Position numbers and translations under genes: made by a program
Shown here: piece after piece, positions 7,844 through 15,693 of the stretch
Numbering within the stretch: position 1 is the stretch's first letter
How the letters are laid out: each line of letters opens with the position of its first letter
From: Veillonella sp.
GTDB lineage: Bacteria; Bacillota_C; Negativicutes; Veillonellales; Veillonellaceae
Reading direction: 5' to 3'
DNA: 17,186 bases
Assembly (NCBI GenBank): GCA_018367495.1
Contig: JAGZGB010000037.1
Location: 1-17,186, forward strand
The notes under the pieces: generated by a model
Told to the model about the DNA's origin: nothing
What the model saw: the letters and a program-made list of their open reading frames with translations, nothing else
Databases searched by the model: none

Positions 7844-9083
7844 AAGTGCCGCTGTAGAGGTGCGTGAACGTTTCTCGTTTGATAAGGACGAGGTTGTTTT
7901 AGCACTGAACCGCCTTTATGAATTCGACTGTGTAGCAGAATGCGTTATTTTGTCTACATGTAATAGAACCGAAATTTACGCGGCATTAGAAGGTGTAGAG
8001 TTCCCTAAAGAATATATGTTGGCAGTGTTAAAGGATTTAAAGGGTGCCGACCACATCGATGAAGATGCATTCTTTTTCTATGAAGAACGAGATTGTATTG
8101 AGCATCTATTCCGTGTGTCTGCGAGCCTTGATTCCCTTGTGTTGGGGGAAGGTCAAATCTTAAGCCAATTAAAAGGGGCTTATATCCAAGCCTATAGTGC
8201 AGGTTGCACAGGCACAATTTTTAATATTTTATTCCAACGCGCTATTGGCGTTGGTAAAAAGGTTCGCACGAATACAGGTATTGCCAATACACCTGTATCC
8301 GTTAGCTACACCGCTGTTAACCTCGCTGAGGATAGCTTAGATAAACCATTATCTGAAGCGACGGTACTCATCTTAGGCGCTGGTACCATGAGTGAGTTAA
8401 CAGCGACGCATCTACAAGCAAAGGGCGTAAAAACGATTTTCGTATCTAATAGGACCTTTGAAAAAGCAGAAGTATTGGCTGAACGCTTTAATGGTAAGGC
8501 CGTTAAGCTTGATAATTTTGTAGATTATGCTAAAGATGCGGATATCCTCATCACATCTACAGGAGCGCCGCACTATATTATTACGGAACGAGAAGCTAAG
8601 AAAATTACATCTCTTCGTAAGGGCGAACCTATCGTTATGATTGATATTGCGGTACCTCGTGATATCGATCCTGCTGTGGCAGATATGGACGGTATTTACT
8701 TATTTAATATCGATTCTCTTGAAAGTGTAGTCGAAGAGAATAAGGCGCAGCGCGAAGAGGAAGCTCGTCATGCGGAACCCATTATTCACGATGCTATTGA
8801 AGAATTATTAGATAAATTGAGTTATTTAACGGTGCGTCCTATGATGGCGTTGCTCACAGAAAAGGCAGAACGCATTCGCCGTCGTGAGTTACATCGCGCC
8901 TTGGCTAAATTGCCAGACATCTCCGATAAGGAGCGCCGCATTATGGACTCTATGAGTCGCATGATCATCCGCAAAATGTTGCGTGAACCGATGATTCACT
9001 TTAACGAAATCGCTGGTACAGAGGAAGAAGGTTTGTACTGGGATTTATTCAAAGATATGTTTAATCTTGAGAAAGAAGGCTAA
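7812..9083 (+). CDS. hemA: Glutamyl-tRNA reductase
   Basis: This 423-residue enzyme reduces glutamyl-tRNA(Glu) with NADPH to glutamate-1-semialdehyde, the first step of C5-pathway tetrapyrrole synthesis. The N-terminal catalytic domain carries the nucleophile C50 in STCNRTEIYA. The block SLVLGEGQILSQLKGAY and the Rossmann motif LILGAGTMSELTA follow, and a helical dimerisation domain forms the C-terminus (LTEKAERIRRREL, MIHFNEIAG). ATG 7812 is preferred over in-frame TTG 7806 because MKLVVLGLNHRSA is the canonical family start and AGAGGAGAAA precedes it at good spacing. The start lies inside the previous gene, so translation is probably coupled. In other bacteria GluTR is a heme-feedback-controlled step; no regulatory site is visible here. 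Confidence 0.96.
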   Translation: MKLVVLGLNHRSAAVEVRERFSFDKDEVVLALNRLYEFDCVAECVILSTCNRTEIYAALEGVEFPKEYMLAVLKDLKGADHIDEDAFFFYEERDCIEHLFRVSASLDSLVLGEGQILSQLKGAYIQAYSAGCTGTIFNILFQRAIGVGKKVRTNTGIANTPVSVSYTAVNLAEDSLDKPLSEATVLILGAGTMSELTATHLQAKGVKTIFVSNRTFEKAEVLAERFNGKAVKLDNFVDYAKDADILITSTGAPHYIITEREAKKITSLRKGEPIVMIDIAVPRDIDPAVADMDGIYLFNIDSLESVVEENKAQREEEARHAEPIIHDAIEELLDKLSYLTVRPMMALLTEKAERIRRRELHRALAKLPDISDKERRIMDSMSRMIIRKMLREPMIHFNEIAGTEEEGLYWDLFKDMFNLEKEG

Positions 9084-9087
9084 GGCC

Positions 9088-10026
9088 ATGAGAGACCATA
9101 TTCGAATCGGCACGCGAAAAAGTGCCCTTGCCCTATGGCAGGCTGAACATATTAGTGCAGAGTTACAGCGTCTGTACCCAAACATTACGGTCGAGCTAGT
9201 TCACTTTAATACAAAAGGGGACCGTATCTTGGAAAAACCACTGGCTCAAGTGGGTGGTAAAGGTTTATTTACTGCTGAGCTAGAAGAGGCCATGCATAAA
9301 GGCGATATTGATATCGCCGTACATAGCTTGAAAGATATGCCTACAGAGTTGCCAGAAGGGCTAACTCTTGGTGCTATCTCTGCTCGTGAAGTGCCTTACG
9401 ATGCGCTTGTGAGCCCCGTGTATAAAACATTAGATAAATTGCCTGAAGGTGCTCGCGTCGGTACAAGTAGCTTGCGTCGTCAATCGCAATTATTACATGT
9501 CCGTCCTGACCTTAAGGTCGAGGTTATCCGCGGTAATGTACAAACTCGTTTGAGCAAGATTGAAACAGAAAAACTAGATGGCGTTATCTTGGCACAAGCC
9601 GGTCTTAAACGGTTGGGCTTAGATGATCAAATTACCCAAGTATTTAAAGCGGATGAAATGATTCCTGCTGTTGGTCAAGGGGCACTTGCTATCGAGTGTC
9701 GTGCTGACGATACGGAAATGCTTGAAATGTTAGCTCCTATTAACGACGAAGCTACACGCTATGCTGTTGAAGGGGAACGTAGCTTCTTGCGTCAGTTAAA
9801 TGGTGGTTGCCAAGTGCCAATGGGGGTACATGGTACTATCAATAAAGGTCAATTGACCTTAAAGGCCATGATTGCGTCCCTCGATGGTAAAACTATGTAC
9901 GAAGGAGAAATTTCTGGCCCAGCGAAAAAAGCTGAAATTCTTGGTAAAAACCTTGCAAAAGCCTTATATGAAGAAGGGGGCAAACATATTGTGGATGCTC
10001 TCATAGAGGAAGGAATCATAAAATGA
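9088..10026 (+). CDS. hemC: Porphobilinogen deaminase (hydroxymethylbilane synthase)
   Basis: This 312-residue enzyme condenses four porphobilinogens into hydroxymethylbilane. Motifs are IRIGTRKSALALWQAE at the N-terminus, VGGKGLFT, and AVHSLKDMPTELP with the catalytic aspartate D83. VGTSSLRRQSQL, IRGNVQTRL and AVGQGALAIECR follow. C241 in NGGCQVPMG is the attachment site for the dipyrromethane cofactor. ATG 9088 is chosen over in-frame TTG 9067, which would overlap hemA and add seven non-conserved residues; AGAAGGCTAAGG precedes 9088. The stop TGA overlaps the next ATG (ATGA at 10023-10026), indicating coupled translation with the cobA-hemD fusion. Length is normal. Confidence 0.96.
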   Translation: MRDHIRIGTRKSALALWQAEHISAELQRLYPNITVELVHFNTKGDRILEKPLAQVGGKGLFTAELEEAMHKGDIDIAVHSLKDMPTELPEGLTLGAISAREVPYDALVSPVYKTLDKLPEGARVGTSSLRRQSQLLHVRPDLKVEVIRGNVQTRLSKIETEKLDGVILAQAGLKRLGLDDQITQVFKADEMIPAVGQGALAIECRADDTEMLEMLAPINDEATRYAVEGERSFLRQLNGGCQVPMGVHGTINKGQLTLKAMIASLDGKTMYEGEISGPAKKAEILGKNLAKALYEEGGKHIVDALIEEGIIK

Positions 10027-11531
10027 CAGGTATGGTATATCTAATCGGTGCAGGCCCTGGCGATGTTAAACTCATCACTGTAAAAGGTCGCGAATGCATT
10101 GAAAAAGCAGATGTAATTGTATATGACTATTTAGCAGATGCTCATTTGTTAGAATGGGCTCGCCCAGATGCAGAGTTGATTTACGCTGGTAAACAATGTA
10201 AAGATCACACCATGCACCAATGGGAAATCAATGAGCTGTTAGTTCAAAAGGGTAAAGAAGGTAAAATCGTTGCACGCTTAAAGGGCGGCGACCCACTCGT
10301 ATTCGGTCGCGGTGGTGAAGAGGCGATGGCTCTTGGGGAAGTTGGTGTACCATTTGAATTCGTACCAGGCGTAACATCTCCAATTGCAGCACCTGCTTAT
10401 GCAGGTATTCCTGTAACACAACGCGCTATGGCTACATCCTTTGCGGTTGTAACCGGTCATGAGGATCCAACTAAAGCAGTATCTGGTATTCACTGGGAAG
10501 GCCTTGCTACAGCCGTTGATACACTTTGCTTTGTAATGGGTGTTGGTAATTTACCTACTATTGCAGAAAAATTGATGGCTCATGGACGTTCAGCTAATAC
10601 ACCAGTAGCGCTTGTTCGTTGGGGTACAAAACCTGTACAAGAGGTGCTCGTATCTACTCTTGAACATGTAGTAGAAGACGTAGAAAAGGCACAACTAAAA
10701 GCGCCAGCTATCATCGTAGTAGGCGATGTAGTTAACCTTCGTGAAAAATTGCAATGGTTCGACAATAAACCACTATTCGGTAAAACTGTAGTAGTCACAC
10801 GTGCTCGCTCTCAAGCTAGTGCATTCCGTGAAAAGTTGGCTGCTCAAGGCGCTAATGTAGTAGAAGCGGCAGCTATTAAAACTTCTCCATTAGATTTATT
10901 TGATGAAGATAAACGTATTATCAATAATACAAAACAATACCAATGCATTGTATTCACATCTGGTGAAGGAGTTCGTTACTTCTTCGATGCTCTTTATAAA
11001 GAGGGCAAGGATACACGTGCATTAGGTAATTCTAAAGTGGCAGCTATTGGCTGTGCTACAGCTCGGGAACTTCAAAAATACGGCATTGTTCCAGATATTA
11101 TTCCTGTAGACTATAAAGCTGAATCTGCTGTAGAGGCTCTTGAAGAAGAACTTAAAGCAGGGGACTCCGTATTGCTCATCCAACCAAAAGTAGCGCGCGA
11201 CGTAATTCCACGCTCTTTGCGTCATCACGATATAGATGTAGATATTTTGCGTTTATATGAAACAACACAAGATACATCTCAACAAGAAGCCTTAGTAAAT
11301 GCATTAACTGCAGGTACTGTAGACTATATTACATTTACAAGTTCCTCTACAGTAACTAATACAATCCAATTATTGGGCGATGATGCATTGAAACTATTAG
11401 GCAATACTAAGATTGCTTGCATCGGACCTATCACAGCTGCTACAGCTATGAGTGCAGGTCTTAAACCAGCGGTCATCAGTGATGTATATACAACTGATGG
11501 CTTGATAAATGCTATTGTAAAGGACATTTAG
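10023..11531 (+). CDS. cobA-hemD: Fused uroporphyrinogen-III C-methyltransferase and uroporphyrinogen-III synthase
   Basis: This 502-residue bifunctional protein has two parts. Residues 1-245 are a SUMT (CobA) domain: VYLIGAGPGDVKLITVKG, YAGKQCKDHTMHQWEIN, RLKGGDPLVFGRGGEEA, EFVPGVTSPIAAPAYAGIP. It methylates uroporphyrinogen III twice with SAM to precorrin-2. Residues about 252-502 are a HemD domain (KTVVVTRARSQASAF, FTSGEGVRYFF, IPVDYKAESAVEAL, ITFTSSSTV), which cyclises hydroxymethylbilane to uroporphyrinogen III. The product of the second domain is the substrate of the first, so the fusion joins consecutive steps and pulls flux towards siroheme and corrinoids. Such fusions are known in Firmicutes. 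The ATG overlaps the hemC stop and follows GAGGAAGGA. Confidence 0.95.
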   Translation: MTGMVYLIGAGPGDVKLITVKGRECIEKADVIVYDYLADAHLLEWARPDAELIYAGKQCKDHTMHQWEINELLVQKGKEGKIVARLKGGDPLVFGRGGEEAMALGEVGVPFEFVPGVTSPIAAPAYAGIPVTQRAMATSFAVVTGHEDPTKAVSGIHWEGLATAVDTLCFVMGVGNLPTIAEKLMAHGRSANTPVALVRWGTKPVQEVLVSTLEHVVEDVEKAQLKAPAIIVVGDVVNLREKLQWFDNKPLFGKTVVVTRARSQASAFREKLAAQGANVVEAAAIKTSPLDLFDEDKRIINNTKQYQCIVFTSGEGVRYFFDALYKEGKDTRALGNSKVAAIGCATARELQKYGIVPDIIPVDYKAESAVEALEEELKAGDSVLLIQPKVARDVIPRSLRHHDIDVDILRLYETTQDTSQQEALVNALTAGTVDYITFTSSSTVTNTIQLLGDDALKLLGNTKIACIGPITAATAMSAGLKPAVISDVYTTDGLINAIVKDI

Positions 11532-11540
11532 GAGGATTAC

Positions 11541-12515
11541 ATGTACGATTTAACATACCGTCCTCGCCGCTTGCGTATCAATCCAGAAATGCGTGATTTG
11601 GTACGGGAAACGACACTCGACGTAACTGATTTAATTTATCCATTATTTATCGTTCCTGGTGAAGGTATTAAAAAAGAAATCGATACGTTGCCAGGCCAAT
11701 ACCACTTATCCGTTGATGAAGCTGTAAAAATGGCTCAAGAGGTATATGATCTTGGTATTCTTGGGGTAGAAATCTTCGGTATTCCTACATATAAGGACGA
11801 ACAAGGTTCCTCTGCATGGGATATGTCCCAACCTGTACAACAAGCTATCAAAGCCATCCGTGCAGCTGTGCCAAACCTATTGGTGGTAGCTGATGTTTGC
11901 TTGTGCCAATACACAACAACAGGCCATTGTGGCATGATTGATGACCATGAAATCTTAAATGATGAAACATTGCCATTACTTTGTAAAGTAGCGGTAAGCC
12001 AAGCAGAAGCAGGTGCCCATATGGTGGCTCCATCCGATATGATGGATGGCCGTGTAGGCGCTATCCGTGAAGCCCTTGATGCGGCAGGTTATACTAATGT
12101 ATCTATTATGAGCTATGCTGCAAAATACGCATCCGCTTACTATGGTCCGTTCCGTGGTGCTGTTAACTCTGCACCTAAATTTGGGGACCGCAAATCCTAT
12201 CAAATGGACCCAGCTAATCGCTTGGAAGCTTTCAGAGAAATTGAACTAGATATCGCTGAAGGTGCAGATATTATCATGATTAAACCAGCCTTGTCCTATT
12301 TGGATATCGTTCGTGAAACACGTGACCGCTATGAATTACCTGTAGCTGTATACAATGTATCTGGTGAATATGCGATGGTTAAATCCGCTGCAGCAGCTGG
12401 TCTTATCGACGAAGAACGCCTCGTTATGGAAACAATGCTTTCTATGAAGCGCGCCGGTGCTAAAATTATCATTACGTACCATGCTATAGATATTGCTAAA
12501 TGGTTACAAAAGTAA
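11541..12515 (+). CDS. hemB: Delta-aminolevulinic acid dehydratase (porphobilinogen synthase)
   Basis: This 324-residue cytosolic enzyme condenses two 5-aminolevulinates to porphobilinogen. The start RPRRLRINPEMRDLVRET is typical. C120, C122 and C130 in DVCLCQYTTTGHCG form the cysteine-rich zinc site of the Zn-dependent class. The Schiff-base lysines are K195 (SYAAKYASAYYGPFR) and K248 (IMIKPALSYLD), with VYNVSGEYAM following. The ATG at 11541 has TTAGGAGGA before it, 9 bases after the cobA-hemD stop. All active-site residues checked are present and the length is standard. Confidence 0.97.
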   Translation: MYDLTYRPRRLRINPEMRDLVRETTLDVTDLIYPLFIVPGEGIKKEIDTLPGQYHLSVDEAVKMAQEVYDLGILGVEIFGIPTYKDEQGSSAWDMSQPVQQAIKAIRAAVPNLLVVADVCLCQYTTTGHCGMIDDHEILNDETLPLLCKVAVSQAEAGAHMVAPSDMMDGRVGAIREALDAAGYTNVSIMSYAAKYASAYYGPFRGAVNSAPKFGDRKSYQMDPANRLEAFREIELDIAEGADIIMIKPALSYLDIVRETRDRYELPVAVYNVSGEYAMVKSAAAAGLIDEERLVMETMLSMKRAGAKIIITYHAIDIAKWLQK

Positions 12516-12524
12516 GGAGAAACC

Positions 12525-13829
12525 ATGTTCCAACTCGGTAAATCTGAAAAAGCCTTTGAAGAGGCTAAACGTTATATGCCAGGCGGCGTAAACAGTCCGG
12601 TTCGTTCCTACCGCAGTGTCGGTTCTAACCCTCCGTTTATCAGCAGTGCCAGCGGCAGCCGTATTTATGATATCGATAATAACGAATACATCGACTATGT
12701 ATTGAGCTGGGGCCCTATGATTTTGGGCCATGCGAACCCTGAGGTTATCGCAAGCTTACAAGAGGCGATTCCTCGTGGCACAAGCTATGGTGCGCCTACA
12801 TTACTAGAAACAGAATTGGCTAAAAAGGTGCAAGCCTTCATGCCATCTATGGAGGTTATCCGCCTCGTTAACTCTGGTACTGAGGCCACTATGAGTGCTT
12901 TGCGCGTAGCTCGTGGCTATACAGGTCGCGATCGGATCGTGAAATTCGTTGGTTGTTACCATGGTCATAGTGATGCACTCTTGGTAAAAGCAGGCTCTGG
13001 CCTTGCTACATTTGGTGTGCCAGATAGCCCTGGCGTTCCACAAGGCGTAGCAGAAAATACAATTACTTTGCCGTACAATGACTCTGATGCGGTTCGCAAA
13101 TTATTCGACGAGATCGGCGATACTATTGCGGCCATAATCGTAGAACCTGTAGCAGGTAACATGGGCTGTGTGCCTCCAGAACCAGGCTTCCTCGAAACCT
13201 TGCGAGAAGTGACTAAGGCTCATGGCGCAGTGTTGATCTTTGACGAAGTTATGTGTGGTTTCCGCGCTAGCAGTGGCGGTGCACAAAAACGTTATAACAT
13301 CAAACCTGACCTTACATGCCTAGGTAAAATCGTTGGCGGTGGCATGCCACTTGCTGTATTTGGTGGCTCTCGTGAGATCATGAACCAAATCGCACCAGCT
13401 GGTCCTATTTACCAAGCCGGTACATTAAGCGGTAACCCTATTGCTGTTACATCTGGTCTTGCAACGCTTTCCATTTTGCAACGAGACCCCACAATTTTTA
13501 AACAAGTAGAAGATGCAACCATCGCCCTTTGTGAAGGCTTTGAACGTTTGGCAGCACAATACAATGTGCCTGTTGTAGTGCAACGGGTAGGCTCCATGTT
13601 CACCATCTTCTTCACTGATAAACCAGTTAAGAACTTTGATGATGCAGCATCTTGCAACGAAGAACAATTTAAAATGTTCTTCCACCATAATTTGAGCCAT
13701 GGTATCTACTATGCGCCAAGTCCTTATGAAAGTAACTTCGTATCTATCTGCCATAAGAGTAGTGAAATCGAACGCACATTAGCCGTTGCTGATGAAGCTT
13801 TCAAAAAAATCAGTGATACACTACTATAA
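12525..13829 (+). CDS. hemL: Glutamate-1-semialdehyde 2,1-aminomutase
   Basis: This 434-residue PLP enzyme converts glutamate-1-semialdehyde, the product of HemA, to 5-aminolevulinate. Motifs are MPGGVNSPVRSY, LVNSGTEATMSALRVAR (about 114-130), FVGCYHGHSD, IFDEVMCGFR with D240 contacting PLP, and the Schiff-base lysine K268 in CLGKIVGGGMPLAVFGG. The ATG at 12525 has AAGGAGA upstream, 9 bases after hemB. The last codons and stop (ISDTLL then TAA, 13808-13830) are the first copy of a four-unit 23-bp repeat that continues downstream. No terminator follows directly, so transcripts may continue into the regulator gene. Confidence 0.97.
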   Translation: MFQLGKSEKAFEEAKRYMPGGVNSPVRSYRSVGSNPPFISSASGSRIYDIDNNEYIDYVLSWGPMILGHANPEVIASLQEAIPRGTSYGAPTLLETELAKKVQAFMPSMEVIRLVNSGTEATMSALRVARGYTGRDRIVKFVGCYHGHSDALLVKAGSGLATFGVPDSPGVPQGVAENTITLPYNDSDAVRKLFDEIGDTIAAIIVEPVAGNMGCVPPEPGFLETLREVTKAHGAVLIFDEVMCGFRASSGGAQKRYNIKPDLTCLGKIVGGGMPLAVFGGSREIMNQIAPAGPIYQAGTLSGNPIAVTSGLATLSILQRDPTIFKQVEDATIALCEGFERLAAQYNVPVVVQRVGSMFTIFFTDKPVKNFDDAASCNEEQFKMFFHHNLSHGIYYAPSPYESNFVSICHKSSEIERTLAVADEAFKKISDTLL

Positions 13830-13899
13830 AGATTAGTGATACACTACTATAAAAATGAGTGATACACTACTGTAAAAATCAGTGATACATTATTATAAA
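13808..13899 (+). repeat. Four-copy 23-bp tandem repeat array overlapping the hemL stop codon
   Basis: Four abutting 23-base units occupy 13808-13830, 13831-13853, 13854-13876 and 13877-13899. Each differs from the consensus at no more than two positions. The conserved core is AGTGATACACTACTATAAA. It contains the dyad AGTG-ATA-CACT, intact in units 1-3 and broken (CATT) in unit 4. Unit 1 is within hemL, encoding its last residues and stop. The array ends 45 bases before the XRE regulator ATG. The 23-base period is close to two DNA helical turns, so all dyads would face the same side. Operator function is an inference. Confidence 0.95.
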
Positions 13900-13944
13900 A
13901 GTATATAGTTTGTAGTTGTTTATGTATCGATGTAGGTGATGAAC

Positions 13945-14418
13945 ATGCAGTTTTATAAGAACTTAAAGCGTGCTCGCGTGCGCATGGGCAAAAGCCAAAT
14001 CGAAGTAGCAAAGGCCGTAGGTATCAGTAATGCGGCGCTTTCAAACTACGAAACAGGGTATCGCGAACCAGATTTAGATACACTCTGTGCCCTGTCTCGC
14101 TATTATGGATTGACCTTGGATGAGCTGCTAGATGTAAATGGAGAACAACACGAGCCCATCTATGATCTCAGTCCTGTACTCAAAAATAAATACATCGCCT
14201 ATAAAGGTGAAGTATTCGAGTTGAAAGACTCACAAAAACGTGCGCTCTTGCGCGAGCTAGATAATCTATTTACTAAATTTGAGAAATCAAAGGTAGAAGA
14301 TAAAAGTAGCAAGCCAAAGTCGTACAGACACGGAAATCCTCATATTAATCGGGCTGGCTTATCATCTCATGCAGGTACTCTTGCTGCGCGTCGTAGCACA
14401 AAACAGCAAGATTCTTAA
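13945..14418 (+). CDS. XRE-family helix-turn-helix transcriptional regulator
   Basis: This 157-residue protein has an N-terminal HTH_3 DNA-binding domain (about residues 4-62). FYKNLKRARVRMGKSQIEVAKAVGISNAALSNYETG contains the helix-turn-helix, and LCALSRYYGLTLDELLD closes the domain. The middle part (about 75-115) looks helical. The tail (about 118-157) is basic and probably disordered. No ligand or protease domain is recognised. ATG 13945 is chosen because AGGTG at 13934-13938 lies six bases upstream; GTG 13936 and ATG 13939 are in frame but overlap or crowd that site. The repeat array just upstream is a natural candidate operator. The gene may be read from the hem operon or from its own promoter. 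Confidence 0.88.
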   Translation: MQFYKNLKRARVRMGKSQIEVAKAVGISNAALSNYETGYREPDLDTLCALSRYYGLTLDELLDVNGEQHEPIYDLSPVLKNKYIAYKGEVFELKDSQKRALLRELDNLFTKFEKSKVEDKSSKPKSYRHGNPHINRAGLSSHAGTLAARRSTKQQDS

Positions 14419-14520
14419 TGATTGCATGACAAATGAACCAGACCATGAATTTCCGGTAGGATTTAGATAAGGAAGCTGTATTCATAGGTTATGCCTTGAT
14501 ACATTTTCAAACAATAAAAG

Positions 14521-14581
14521 GATGCTTCTATATGTATGAAGAGTGACTTGAGGTCACTATACATGTAGGAGCATCTTTTTT
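14521..14581 (+). terminator. Long hairpin terminator after the XRE gene
   Basis: GATGCT (14521-14526) pairs with AGCATC (14570-14575). Pairing continues inward through 14537/14559 with two G-U pairs. A four-base bulge (14538-14541) then precedes the inner stem AGTGAC (14542-14547) with GTCACT (14553-14558). Six T residues follow at 14576-14581. The stem of about 23 pairs is longer than a typical terminator. Confidence 0.85.
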
Positions 14582-14664
14582 GTTTTATACTGTAAAATTA
14601 AAATTAATTTAAATATCATAAAATATCCAATGTACCTATAAGTTAGTTTAATATATAATTAAAG

Positions 14665-14670
14665 TATAAT
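14665..14670 (+). promoter_or_regulatory. Candidate -10 box before the accessory genes
   Basis: A perfect TATAAT abuts the first copy of the 28-base direct repeat. No good -35 lies at the usual spacing, and such hexamers are easily found by chance in AT-rich DNA. It would drive the 26-residue ORF and the 250-residue gene. Confidence 0.35.
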
Positions 14671-14739
14671 GTGGATTAAATAGTTTTTAGATATGATGAG
14701 CTTAACTATAAGTGGATTAAATAGTTATTAGGTATGATG
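14671..14739 (+). repeat. Pair of 28-base direct repeats, 41 bases apart start to start
   Basis: Copies at 14671-14698 and 14712-14739 match at 26 of 28 bases. Both begin GTGGATTAAATAGTT and end TATGATG. The 13-base spacer contains CTTAACTATAAG together with the first base of copy 2; the same 12-mer recurs at 15803-15814 before the 71-residue gene. They may be operator sites or traces of a duplicated leader. Confidence 0.85.
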
Positions 14740-14799
14740 TTTACTGTTATTGTTAATCTCAAGTAATTTATATAGATATATATAGTCATAGGAGCTTTT

Positions 14800-14880
14800 A
14801 TGCGTGCGGGTTTAGTTTTATGCATTATTTTATTTATTATATATGGCATATGTATTATTCGGAATAAAAAATATTTATAG
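14800..14880 (+). CDS. Very short membrane peptide (26 aa), possibly truncated
   Basis: An ATG at 14800 behind a good ribosome site (AGGAG, 14790-14794) opens a frame of 26 residues, MRAGLVLCIILF then IIYGICIIRNKKYL. It is almost wholly hydrophobic and ends in a basic patch, as a single membrane helix would. It resembles the start of the ORF at 17070 (shared M-AG--LC-IL, Y-I-IIRN), which continues much further. The short form may therefore be a truncated copy or a genuine micro-peptide. The 250-residue gene starts 35 bases downstream. No family is recognised. Confidence 0.45.
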   Translation: MRAGLVLCIILFIIYGICIIRNKKYL

Positions 14881-14915
14881 ATATAGAAGTGAGTATATAG
14901 CTTAGGTAGTTTGAT

Positions 14916-15668
14916 ATGAAAAAAATTTGGTGTTTAATACTGCTCGTTATAGCAATTATTAGTACCGTTATTTATCAGAATTATTATCATGATGGCTCTC
15001 CAAATAATATAGTGATTATGGATGAGTCCCATGAATTGGTGGATACGTCAATTAATGAATCAATTTCTAAACGTATTTTAGCGGTATATCTTGATGAGCC
15101 TTACTATTATTATTTAGGTTATGATGGTATCGGTCGATACGATATTAAAAATCATGTGTTTGATGTCCTAGAATTTGAAATCTCTGGTGATGAATCAAGG
15201 GCATATAAAATTACTTATCCACGATCAAAGATGATCGTTAATAAGAAAACTAAGCTAGAAGACTTTTCGAATGAGGATTTAGATAACTTCGAAAAAATGC
15301 TAATGAACCCAGACCGTGGTGCTAAATACTATAATAAACGGTGGTATCATTCAGGTTATGAAGCAACATTAATTGATTTAGATAAGTATTTAATAATTGC
15401 TAATGATGTAAGAGGAATCGAAGATACTTCAACGAAAATCCTAATATTTAATGTGAGTGGTTTTATTATCATTGATAAAGAAACAAATAATATACAGGTA
15501 TACTTTGATGAAAGTATTGCTGGTAAAAAGGTTAGAGATTCTTTAGTTGCTATGTTGAGATATAACTATGGAGATCATCTAACTATCCTAAATAGCATTG
15601 ATGAAATTGGTGAATCAGAACAAACTATCTTATTACAATTAAGAGATAACTATGTTAGCAAAAGATAG
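14916..15668 (+). CDS. Membrane-anchored hypothetical protein (250 aa)
   Basis: Family not recognised. Residues about 4-22 (IWCLILLVIAIISTVIY) form one hydrophobic helix after MKK, most likely an uncleaved signal anchor; C6 is not in a convincing lipobox. The remainder is a soluble, acidic, Tyr-rich domain (YLDEPYYYYLGYDGIGRYDIK near 53-73; KILIFNVSGFIIIDKETN near 173-190) that probably lies outside the membrane. Its alternating hydrophobic and polar stretches suggest mainly beta structure. The ATG at 14916 has a modest ribosome site, AGGT, eight bases upstream. Codon use is AT-rich (ATA, TTA, AAT common), unlike the hem genes. Surface, stress or immunity roles are possible, but none is supported. 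Confidence 0.75.
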   Translation: MKKIWCLILLVIAIISTVIYQNYYHDGSPNNIVIMDESHELVDTSINESISKRILAVYLDEPYYYYLGYDGIGRYDIKNHVFDVLEFEISGDESRAYKITYPRSKMIVNKKTKLEDFSNEDLDNFEKMLMNPDRGAKYYNKRWYHSGYEATLIDLDKYLIIANDVRGIEDTSTKILIFNVSGFIIIDKETNNIQVYFDESIAGKKVRDSLVAMLRYNYGDHLTILNSIDEIGESEQTILLQLRDNYVSKR

Positions 15669-15693
15669 TAATATATTATACTTATATTAATAA

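Larger units (their letters stand above)
14419..14799 (+). other. Intergenic stretch with terminator, promoter-like site and direct repeats
   Basis: No supportable gene is seen in these 381 bases. They hold a long hairpin terminator (14521-14581), a perfect TATAAT at 14665-14670 without a convincing -35, and a pair of 28-base direct repeats (14671-14739). Base composition drops sharply after the terminator. Confidence 0.6.

Noticed and set aside
13808..13899. CRISPR array
   Set aside because: Units abut with no spacers, are only 23 bases, and one is coding. There are no cas genes nearby.
13808..13899. Plasmid-type replication iterons
   Set aside because: Four tandem sites beside a DNA-binding protein look similar, but the protein is a small XRE regulator, not a Rep protein, and the context is chromosomal biosynthesis.
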